This document shows positions 24,946-31,688 of a stretch of 64,000 nt of DNA, one piece after another. A program made the translations under genes and the position numbers. The stretch lies in contig CAMYLA010000006.1 of the NCBI GenBank assembly GCA_947259095.1, forward strand, positions 33,271 through 97,270, given 5' to 3'. The number at the start of each line of letters is the position of its first letter. Positions within the stretch are counted from its first letter, which is position 1. This DNA comes from an uncultured Acidimicrobiaceae bacterium. Its GTDB lineage: Bacteria; Actinomycetota; Acidimicrobiia; Acidimicrobiales; SZUA-35. Below the pieces are notes generated by a model. That model was given only the letters and a program-made list of their open reading frames with translations, had not been told where the DNA came from and made no database searches.

Positions 24946-26430
24946 TCAGGCCGCCGAGGGACTGCCGTCGGGTGGTGGTGGCCGGCCCGGCCCCCAGGTC
25001 ACGAAATCGCCGGAGGCGACCCGCCGGGGTTCCACCGTCTCGGTCACCAGCTGGATCCAGACGCCGCCTTCGCCGTCGATCGTCCCGGCCAAGGCGAAGG
25101 CCGAGGAGTCGGGGGACCAGCCGGTCACGCTCTGGGTGTACTGGGCGAAGAACGGCAGGTAGACCTGGCCGTACTTCCGGGTGATGACGAACTCCGGTGA
25201 TCGTTCGGTTGGCGGCCCGGCCCCATCGGACCAGAAGTTCCACCGGCCGACCGGGCGCCGATTCTCGACCTCGACCCCCAACCACGCCAGGAGGCCGCTG
25301 TCCGGGCTCCATTCCCAGGCCGCCGCCAACTCGGTTGTGACCACCTGCTGGTCCAGGGTTGCGAGATCGAGCACCACCAGCCCGGGGCGACCGTTCTGGA
25401 TGGTCGATGTCGAGCCGTCGAGGGTGATGAGCGACGGGCCGGGCTCGCCACCGGTGACCTGATAGGCGACCTTGGTCCGGTCGGGGCTGAGAACGAACCG
25501 GACCGGCCCGCCGAGGTCCACGATCGGCTCCACCCCGCCACGTTCCACATCGAGGTAGGCCAGTTGATCGTCGGCAACGATCAACGCCCGCTGATCGTCG
25601 ACCCACGCCGGAGCGCTGAAACCCCCCGAGACCGGCAGGACGGGAACGAACCCCGGGTCGCCGTCCGCTTCGGGGTCGTAGCGATCGATGGATGAACTGC
25701 CGACATGGCCGAGCAGCCGATCGGGACCCGGCGACCAGGAGATGTAGAACGGCGCCCCCCGACCGAGGGGCTCGATGGGCAGGCCGGGATCGACCACGCC
25801 GACCTCGACCTCGCTCCCACCGGGGGCGTTTCGAAGATAGGCCAGCCGCTGATCGTCCTCGGTCCACTGGAGATAGAACGCCGGCGGCCCCTCGGCATTG
25901 GCCCGTTCCGGCTCGCCGCTCGGCTCCCCGTCGTCCCCGAAGTTCTGGACCTGCACCAGCTGGCGGTCCGGGGAGATCGAGCTCCAGGCCAGCCGCTCAC
26001 CGTCGTGGGACCAGGTCGGCTGACCGGCCACCACCGACTCCGACCCGTCGAGCACGTCGAGCCGGGCCCCGTCCGGCCGCGCCACTGCGATGGCCGGGCC
26101 GTCACCGATGGCCAATCGACCACCGAGATCGGCCAACCGCTCGGTCAGTTCCTCGTCGGAGATCGACGGGGTGATCGGGTCCGGGCCGCCGCTGTTGTCA
26201 TCCTGGCCGCCGCTGTTGTCGTCCCCGTCGTTCTGCTCATCCGGCTCGGGATCGGCAGACCCGGCATCGGGGTCGGACCCATCGCCGTCCTCACCGGCGC
26301 CGACCGATGGCGCGGTCGAGTCGATCGTGGGGTCCGATTCGAGTCCGGGGGCCGAGTCCTCCTCGGCTCCCGAGCAGCCCGAGGCCATGACGAGACACAC
26401 GGTGACCGTGGCTATGAGCCGTCTAACCAG
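24946..26430 (-). CDS. beta-propeller lipoprotein (PD40/TolB-like repeats)
   Basis: About 494 residues. A lipoprotein signal RRLIATVTVCLVMASGC ends at the Cys lipobox ASGC, followed by an Asp/Glu/Ser-rich linker of about 85 residues. From about 95 on come PD40-type blade motifs (PTWSHDGERLAWSS, FYLQWTEDDQRLAYL, FYISWSPGPDRLL, VLSPDRTKVAYQ, WEWSPDSGLLAWL, TGWSPDSSAFALAG), suggesting a six- or seven-bladed propeller at the cell surface. The first usable GTG (26400) leaves only eight residues before the lipobox Cys. The full signal needs codons back to about CTG 26430, so the real start is uncertain. Function unknown. Confidence 0.78.
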   Translation of the reverse strand: MVRRLIATVTVCLVMASGCSGAEEDSAPGLESDPTIDSTAPSVGAGEDGDGSDPDAGSADPEPDEQNDGDDNSGGQDDNSGGPDPITPSISDEELTERLADLGGRLAIGDGPAIAVARPDGARLDVLDGSESVVAGQPTWSHDGERLAWSSISPDRQLVQVQNFGDDGEPSGEPERANAEGPPAFYLQWTEDDQRLAYLRNAPGGSEVEVGVVDPGLPIEPLGRGAPFYISWSPGPDRLLGHVGSSSIDRYDPEADGDPGFVPVLPVSGGFSAPAWVDDQRALIVADDQLAYLDVERGGVEPIVDLGGPVRFVLSPDRTKVAYQVTGGEPGPSLITLDGSTSTIQNGRPGLVVLDLATLDQQVVTTELAAAWEWSPDSGLLAWLGVEVENRRPVGRWNFWSDGAGPPTERSPEFVITRKYGQVYLPFFAQYTQSVTGWSPDSSAFALAGTIDGEGGVWIQLVTETVEPRRVASGDFVTWGPGRPPPPDGSPSAA

Positions 26431-26558
26431 GCGTGGGGGAATGGGCCAACACTAACCGTGGGCAGCGCCCCCACCGGCATCGGCACGTCGACCGCACGGG
26501 CGGCGAACCGGTGGTGAAATGGGCCGCTCGGACGAAATGAGGTAGTACTTACTGTTCT

Positions 26559-27635
26559 ATGAGCGCAGCAACCACGGGCCAGGACGACCGCGAGGACGCT
26601 GGGGTGAGGGGAATACGAGCCGAACCGGTGTCGCAATGGCTGGAGGCCAACATCGAAGGGGCGCAGGCACCGTTCTCGTTCGAGTTCATCACCGGCGGGC
26701 ACTCCAACCTCACGTTCAAGGTCACGGCGGCGGACGGCCGGCGGCTGGTGCTGCGGCGGCCGCCACTCGGCTCGGTCCTGGCGACGGCCCACGACATGGC
26801 CCGGGAGCACAAGATCATCTCCGGGGTCGGGAACACCTCGGTGCCGGTGCCGGCCGCACTGGGGCTGTGCGAGGACGAGTCGGTCAACGACGCCCCGTTC
26901 TACATCATGGACCACGTCGACGGTGTGGTGCTCCACGACGCCGAGATCGCCGATGCCGAAATGCCGTTCCACGACACCCGGCGGAACCTCTCGACGTCGG
27001 TGGTCGAGGTGCTGGCGGCCCTCCACACCGCCTCTCCCGATGACATCGGGCTGGGAGATCTCGGCCGCAAGGAGGCCTACCTCGACCGGCAGCTGAAGCG
27101 CTGGAAGGGTCAATGGGAAAAATCCAGGACCAGAGAGCTCCCTTCGATGGAGCGGGCTTACGATCTGCTGGTCGAGGCCAAGCCGGAGCAGCGCCATACC
27201 GGCGTGGTCCACGGCGACTACCGACTGGGGAACATGCTGGTCGATCCGGCGGCGGGAACGGTTGCCGCAGTGCTCGACTGGGAACTGTGCACCCTGGGCG
27301 ACGTCATGGCCGACGTCGGCTACATCCTGAACAACTGGGTACAGCCCGGCGAGGACAGCCTCCGGGGAGCCACTGCGTTTCCGACCATGCACGGCGGGTT
27401 CTCGACCAGGGAGGAACTGGTCGAGGCGTATTCGGCCATCACCGGTTTCGAGGTGGAGAACGTGAACTACTATCGGGCGTTCCAGAACTGGCGGCTGGCG
27501 GCCATCGTGGAAGGAGTGCTGGCCCGGTACCTGAAAGGGGTCATGGTCGACGACACCGTCGACACCGACCAGTACCGGGACCAGGTCGAGAACCTGGCGG
27601 ACGAATCGCTTCTGCTGATCGACACCATGGGCTGA
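26559..27635 (+). CDS. phosphotransferase family protein (APH / ACAD10-11-type kinase)
   Basis: A 358-residue kinase-fold protein. The glycine-rich part FEFITGGHSNLTFKVTAADGRRLVLRRPP carries the ATP-binding region, VVHGDYRLGNML is the catalytic loop (HGDxxxxN), and VLDWELCTLGD is the metal-binding motif (IDWE-like). This subgroup resembles the kinase domain of mammalian ACAD10/11, which phosphorylates 4-hydroxyacyl-CoA in fatty-acid breakdown. Bacterial members often sit with acyl-CoA dehydrogenases, but none is adjacent here. The ATG at 26559 follows TAGTAC by 10 nt. It diverges from the propeller lipoprotein. Confidence 0.88.
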   Translation: MSAATTGQDDREDAGVRGIRAEPVSQWLEANIEGAQAPFSFEFITGGHSNLTFKVTAADGRRLVLRRPPLGSVLATAHDMAREHKIISGVGNTSVPVPAALGLCEDESVNDAPFYIMDHVDGVVLHDAEIADAEMPFHDTRRNLSTSVVEVLAALHTASPDDIGLGDLGRKEAYLDRQLKRWKGQWEKSRTRELPSMERAYDLLVEAKPEQRHTGVVHGDYRLGNMLVDPAAGTVAAVLDWELCTLGDVMADVGYILNNWVQPGEDSLRGATAFPTMHGGFSTREELVEAYSAITGFEVENVNYYRAFQNWRLAAIVEGVLARYLKGVMVDDTVDTDQYRDQVENLADESLLLIDTMG

Positions 27636-27688
27636 CGTCGGCACTGGAAGTTGGAACCACCACCGGCTCAGCAGCCGGCCCGACGAAA

Positions 27689-27752
27689 GCCGGCCGCTTG
27701 GATCGGTCGGCCCGATGAAAGCCGGCCGCTTGGATCGGTCGGCCCGATGAAA
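27689..27752 (+). repeat. perfect 32-bp tandem duplication upstream of surE
   Basis: Two identical 32-bp units, 27689-27720 and 27721-27752, stand head to tail; a degenerate partial copy (GCCGGCCCGACGAAA) precedes them. Each unit ends in CGATGAAA, so the duplication also repeats an ATG. The second copy donates the A and G bases of the surE Shine-Dalgarno AAAGGAG. Confidence 0.95.
27715..27750 (+). CDS. possible 11-codon leader peptide in the tandem repeat
   Basis: An ATG at 27715 opens a tiny frame (MKAGRLDRSAR) that stops at 27748-27750. The stop overlaps a second ATG at 27747, which opens MKGAV and stops at 27762-27764, overlapping the TTG start of surE at 27761. The nested ATGA/TTGA overlaps would allow translational coupling. 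Nothing shows that these peptides are made; chance within a GC-rich repeat is a fair alternative. Confidence 0.25.
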   Translation: MKAGRLDRSAR

Positions 27753-27760
27753 GGAGCAGT

Positions 27761-28630
27761 TTGAGCGAGCTCAAGATCCTGGTGACGAACGACGACGGCA
27801 TCGATTCGGTCGGGCTACGGGTCCTGGCCACCGCCATGCGGCGTTTCGGTGACGTCACGATCGTCGCCCCCGACTCGGAGTACTCGGGAGCCGGCGCATC
27901 GATAGGACCGCTCCACCTGATGGAGACGGTGATCCACCCGGTCGACGTGGAAGGGGTGGAGGCCGCCTGGACGGTCAACGGACCGCCGGCGCTGTGCGTG
28001 TTCTACGCCAGGATGGGTGCGTTCCGGTTCACACCCGACCTCATCGTCTCCGGCATCAACCCCGGCGCCAACCTCGGCCGGGCGGTGTATCACTCCGGCA
28101 CCATCGGGGCGGTGCTGACCGGTCGGAGCGGCATGATTCCCGGGATCGCGGTGAGCCAGAGCTTCGCCGACCCGATCGACGACAGCGAGCGGGCCAGGCT
28201 GGACTACGACGAGCGGGTCAGCCGCCAGCTGTGGGATTCGGCGGCCGAGGTTGCCGCCCAGGTGGTGGCGGGCATGGTCGAGAGCGCTTTCGAAGACGTG
28301 GCCGTCGTCAATCTCAACGTGCCGAACCGTCCGGTGGAGGAGATGAAGGGCTGGCGGTGGACCGAGGTCGGCCTCACCCCACCGTGGGCCATGAACGAGG
28401 CCCGGCTGGTTCCCCGCCCCCAACCGGGTGGTGACGCAGACGGGGATCCGACCAAGACCGTCTACGGTGTCGAGACCAGCTGGGGTGAGCAGCGGCAGCA
28501 GTCGCCGGAGACCGACGCCGCGGCCATCCTCGACGGCAGGATCTCGATCAGCATGCTGAGTCGGATCACCGCCACACCGGCCGACGCCCCGGCCATTGAC
28601 CACCGGCTCGACGAGCTGCTGGGTCGCTGA
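27761..28630 (+). CDS. surE: 5'/3'-nucleotidase SurE
   Basis: A 289-residue phosphatase that dephosphorylates nucleoside 5'- and 3'-monophosphates and short polyphosphate. The N-terminal signature ILVTNDDGIDSVGLRVLATAM gives the metal ligands Asp-Asp; APDSEYSGAGASI contains the Ser/Asn site, and VSGINPGANLGRAVYHSGTIGAVLTG is the third conserved block. The C-terminal 80 residues are longer than in short homologues. The TTG at 27761 is chosen because AAAGGAG lies 5-6 nt upstream and the conserved ILVTNDDG starts five residues in. It is preceded by the 32-bp repeat and converges with a propeller-like gene. Confidence 0.94.
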   Translation: MSELKILVTNDDGIDSVGLRVLATAMRRFGDVTIVAPDSEYSGAGASIGPLHLMETVIHPVDVEGVEAAWTVNGPPALCVFYARMGAFRFTPDLIVSGINPGANLGRAVYHSGTIGAVLTGRSGMIPGIAVSQSFADPIDDSERARLDYDERVSRQLWDSAAEVAAQVVAGMVESAFEDVAVVNLNVPNRPVEEMKGWRWTEVGLTPPWAMNEARLVPRPQPGGDADGDPTKTVYGVETSWGEQRQQSPETDAAAILDGRISISMLSRITATPADAPAIDHRLDELLGR

Positions 28631-28645
28631 CCATCGGCGCGGCTT

Positions 28646-28662
28646 CGACGGCACACCCGTCG
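28646..28662 (+). terminator. hairpin between convergent surE and propeller-like gene
   Basis: CGACGG (28646-28651) and CCGTCG (28657-28662) pair around a 5-nt loop, inside the 38-bp gap between the surE stop and the convergent stop at 28669. There is no T-run, so factor-independent termination is only likely in a GC-rich actinobacterial sense. Confidence 0.4.
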
Positions 28663-28668
28663 TTGGCC

Positions 28669-29946
28669 TCAGCGCTCGACGAACAGCAGATCGCCGGACC
28701 CACGGGTTGCCAACCCCCGGTAGGCGACCGTCTCCTCGGACGCCAGGTCGGTCACGAACACCGTCGCCTCGCCTCGCCGGCCGACGACCCAGGCCAGCCA
28801 TCGGCCGTCGGGAGAGACCGTCGGGCTGGCCAGGCGGTCGAAGTCGAGCCGGTCGCCGCTCTCCCGATCGAGGAGCTGCGCTTGCCCGGCACCGTCGATC
28901 GTCTGCAGCCACCGGCCCCCGGCCAACAGTTCGGCGCTGACAACCGACCCGTTGGCCACCGGATCGCCAACGGGCTCGCCACCGACACGACCGACCCAGG
29001 AGTAGTCGCACCGCCCGCCGGCGCAGTCCTCCATGAGCACCGACGCATCGTCGTAGGTCAGCACCCGACCGTCGCCGACCCGCCGGTAGCCGTCATCGCC
29101 GTAGCGGTAGACCCCGTCGGGCCGACTCGAGTACTCGGGCCCGGGGCTCAGCACCTCGAACCGCCCGACCGGTGGCTTCGAAGCGGCCGCCGCCGACCCG
29201 CTCTGCTCGTAGCGGTCACCGGGACGGCGGGCCACGACCCGGTTGGCGGCGATGTCGAACAGCTCCCAACGGCCGGAGCCCACCGGCTCCCCTGACGGGT
29301 GCTCCATGTCGCGGGAACGATCGAGGATCCACACCATGCCGTCATCGGCCGCCGGGGCCACCGGCCCTGTTTTCCAGATCAGGGCCTGCTCCCCCGGCTC
29401 GGCGGTGGACACCCAACCGGAGACCTTCGCTTCCCCCTGGTACAGCACCACGTCGCCGCCCGTGGCCAGCACCGGGTAGGCCTGAATACCGAAATCGACC
29501 AGCTCCCCGGTGTCGAGATCGATCCGCTGCAGCGGATCGGTACCGCCGTAGAACAACCAAAGCCCGGTCGGCTCGCCGAGCAGGAACTCACCGGGCGCCA
29601 TGGAAGTCCTCGACACACTGTCGGGTCCGGCGACGGAACCGATGTCATCGCCGGCGTTGGTGTCGCTGACGTTTGTCGTGGGGGTTGGCGTGGTCGCCAA
29701 GAGGCCGGGCCGGGTGCGCTGGGTGTTTCCCGCCACACCGTCCCTCCTGTCGTCGGAGCCCAGCCGACCGACAACGGTCAGCCCCGCGAGCATCACGGCC
29801 ACGCCGACCACCAACAACAACAGCGGCCGGGACCGGCCGCCGCTCACCACCCGCCCGGTGACGACGCTGGTCGTCGCCTCGGGCCCCGGCCGGCCGACCC
29901 AGGCCCCGCCGGAGCGCCGCTCGTCGGCCGGTTCGTGCTCCACCAT
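28669..29946 (-). CDS. single-pass membrane protein with propeller-like extracellular domain
   Basis: About 425 residues. A 50-residue cytoplasmic leader precedes one transmembrane helix (PLLLLVVGVAVMLAGLTVVG), a Thr/Asp linker and a beta-rich exported part of about 310 residues. WD-like blade fragments occur (LWLFYGGTDPLQRIDLDTGELVDFG, PTVSPDGRWLAWVVGRRGEATVFVTDL) with two Cys pairs, such as DCAGGRCDY. The ATG at 29946 is preferred over 30039 because TACCGT (29955-29960 on the complement) lies 8 nt upstream. It resembles the lipoprotein at 24946-26430 in overall style but not closely in sequence. Function unknown. Confidence 0.78.
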   Translation of the reverse strand: MVEHEPADERRSGGAWVGRPGPEATTSVVTGRVVSGGRSRPLLLLVVGVAVMLAGLTVVGRLGSDDRRDGVAGNTQRTRPGLLATTPTPTTNVSDTNAGDDIGSVAGPDSVSRTSMAPGEFLLGEPTGLWLFYGGTDPLQRIDLDTGELVDFGIQAYPVLATGGDVVLYQGEAKVSGWVSTAEPGEQALIWKTGPVAPAADDGMVWILDRSRDMEHPSGEPVGSGRWELFDIAANRVVARRPGDRYEQSGSAAAASKPPVGRFEVLSPGPEYSSRPDGVYRYGDDGYRRVGDGRVLTYDDASVLMEDCAGGRCDYSWVGRVGGEPVGDPVANGSVVSAELLAGGRWLQTIDGAGQAQLLDRESGDRLDFDRLASPTVSPDGRWLAWVVGRRGEATVFVTDLASEETVAYRGLATRGSGDLLFVER

Positions 29947-30153
29947 CGCCAACAACGGTAGACCGGACCCACCGGTTGGGGCCCCTTCGTTGCCAAGCCG
30001 GACAGCCTCGACCGCACGCCGGCGACACCGGGAAAACACCCCAAGATGCGGGTGCCGAGCAATCCGCCGCAGCTGCTATGGTCGAATCAGCCGGTTTCCG
30101 AGCCCCGAGCGCCGCAACCCCGTGTTGCGTCGGGCGGGTCGAGGGGCCGGCCG

Positions 30154-30169
30154 CAACCCCCGTGGGTTG
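30154..30169 (+). repeat. small perfect hairpin upstream of the riboswitch
   Basis: CAACCC and GGGTTG pair around a 4-nt loop (CCGT), ending 14 nt before the first riboswitch element. It may be part of the leader RNA or a terminator of unknown transcript. Confidence 0.3.
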
Positions 30170-30182
30170 GCGCCAACAGGCA

Positions 30183-30376
30183 GTGCGGGAGAGTGGTCGA
30201 GTCATCGGCCCGCCGAAGGAGCAACCGCCCCGGAAACTCTCAGGCACCAGGTACCGCACCGCCATGGCAACTCTGGAGAGTGCTGGTCCTCCCCACATAG
30301 GAGATACCCGGCCGCCGAAGGGGAAAACGGCCGTTTTCGGCCCCAAATCTCTCAGGTATCCGTGACAGAGGGGGCA
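30183..30376 (+). promoter_or_regulatory. tandem glycine riboswitch
   Basis: Two consecutive glycine aptamers precede gcvT. Aptamer I has GGGAGAG (30187-30193), CCGAAGGAGCAA (about 30212-30223), AACTCTCAGGC (30235-30245) and CTCTGGAGAG (about 30271-30280). Aptamer II has GGAGA (about 30300), CCGAAGGGGAAA (about 30315-30326), a GGCC-TTTT-GGCC arm, AATCTCTCAGGTA (about 30346-30358) and GACAGAGGGGG. These are the conserved P1/P3 elements of the family. Glycine binding should raise expression of the downstream cleavage system. The 3' strand GGGGGCA (to 30376) could pair with TGCCC (30407-30411) between the gcvT ribosome site and start, which would suit translational control; this is inference. 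Confidence 0.92.
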
Positions 30377-30411
30377 GACCGCAGATTCGCCATGCCGCAA
30401 TCGAGGTGCCC

Positions 30412-31569
30412 TTGTCGAATGACCAACAACCGGCGGACCAGGTGTCGACCGGTGCGCTGAGAACCACCCCTCTGCATCGGCTCCATCTGGAGCTCGGCGC
30501 CAAGATGGCGCCGTTCGCCGGCTGGGACATGCCGATGCAGTTTGAGGGGGTGATCGCCGAGCACACCTGGTGCCGGGAGCGGGCCGGCCTGTTCGACGTG
30601 TCACATATGGCGGTGATCGAGCTCTGGGGCGATGATCCGGCCCGATCCCTCGAGCGGGTCACCCCGGCCGGGATCAGCACCCTCGGCGAGGGGCGGCAGC
30701 GCTACGGCCTGCTGACCAACGAAGACGGTGGCATAGTCGACGACTTCATCGTGACCAATTGGGGCGGCCACCTGACCATGGTGGCCAATGCGTCCCGGCG
30801 GGACGTGGACCTGGCCTACCTCGGCGAGCACCTCACCGATGTCGACATCGTTGAGAAGCCCCAGATCGCTCTGATCGCCCTGCAGGGCCCGAAGGCGGCG
30901 GCCATCATCGCCGGCCACGATCCCTCCGTCAGCGATTCGATCTTCCTCGACAACCGCATGGCCGAGATCGACGGCATCCAGCTGGCGGCCGGACGGTCCG
31001 GCTACACCGGCGAGGACGGTTTCGAGCTGGCGGTTGCCAACGAGGATGCCGAGCGGCTGGCCAGGCTGTTGCTGGCCGACCCGGTGGTCCGCCCCGTCGG
31101 TCTCGGCGCCAGGGACACGCTCCGCCTCGAAGCCGGCCTGTGCCTCTACGGCAACGACCTCGATGGCACCACCAGCCCGGTCGAGGCCGATCTGGTCTGG
31201 ACGATGCCGAAGCGACGGCGGGATGCCGGCGACTTCATCGGCTCCGCCCGAATCAAAGCCGAGTTGGAGCACGGACCGAGCCGCAAGCGGGTGGGGCTCC
31301 AGCCCCAGGGCAAACGACCGGTCCGCCACGGTTCGGCTCTCCGGGCCGCCGGCACCGACGGCACCGAGGGCACTGCCGGCGAACCGATCGGGATCGTGTC
31401 CAGCGGCGGCTACGGCCCGACGGTCGGTCGGCCGGTGGCCATGGGCTACGTCCCGCCGACGCTGGCCGAGATCGGCACGGTGCTGCTGGCCGATGTCCGC
31501 GGCAACGACGTCGAGTGCGTCGTCGCCGCACTCCCCTTCTCCCCCCATCGCTACCAGCGAGGTACCTGA
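30412..31569 (+). CDS. gcvT: glycine cleavage system T protein (aminomethyltransferase)
   Basis: A 385-residue THF-dependent aminomethyltransferase of the glycine cleavage system. Family motifs are present: LHLELGAKMAPFAGWDMPMQF near the N-terminus, RAGLFDVSHM, the catalytic-region ALQGPKAA, SGYTGEDGFELAV and GLGARDTLRLEAGLCLYGNDLD. Two starts are possible: GTG 30406 and TTG 30412. TTG is favoured because GAGG (30403-30406) lies 5 nt upstream of it, while it would overlap the GTG. It is governed by the tandem glycine riboswitch. A segment of Gly/Thr-rich sequence (about 305-325, GTDGTEGTAGEP) is inserted near the C-terminal barrel. Confidence 0.96.
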   Translation: MSNDQQPADQVSTGALRTTPLHRLHLELGAKMAPFAGWDMPMQFEGVIAEHTWCRERAGLFDVSHMAVIELWGDDPARSLERVTPAGISTLGEGRQRYGLLTNEDGGIVDDFIVTNWGGHLTMVANASRRDVDLAYLGEHLTDVDIVEKPQIALIALQGPKAAAIIAGHDPSVSDSIFLDNRMAEIDGIQLAAGRSGYTGEDGFELAVANEDAERLARLLLADPVVRPVGLGARDTLRLEAGLCLYGNDLDGTTSPVEADLVWTMPKRRRDAGDFIGSARIKAELEHGPSRKRVGLQPQGKRPVRHGSALRAAGTDGTEGTAGEPIGIVSSGGYGPTVGRPVAMGYVPPTLAEIGTVLLADVRGNDVECVVAALPFSPHRYQRGT

Positions 31570-31570
31570 G

Positions 31571-31681
31571 ATGACCTCGACCCGACCGGCAACCGCTGCC
31601 GGTCCCACCCTCCGCCCCGAACGAGACACACAATCGCTGGACCACGATCGGTGGGAATCACCACCGTCGAGAGAGAAGTGA
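31571..31681 (+). CDS. 36-codon open frame between gcvT and gcvP, coding doubtful
   Basis: Starting at an ATG one nucleotide after the gcvT stop, with GAGGT about 7 nt upstream, the frame encodes [20 protein letters not shown] and 16 more residues, ending 7 nt before gcvP. The sequence is low in hydrophobic residues and has no similarity I can see to GcvH, which is the protein expected in this position. It may be only spacer with a fortuitous open frame, or a coupling peptide. Confidence 0.25.
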   Translation: MTSTRPATAAGPTLRPERDTQSLDHDRWESPPSREK

Positions 31682-31688
31682 GTCAACC

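Noticed and set aside
30060..30085. TATGGT as the promoter of the gcvT operon
   Set aside because: TATGGT at 30077-30082 is a possible -10 box about 100 nt before the riboswitch, but no -35 is visible and the distance cannot be tested by eye.
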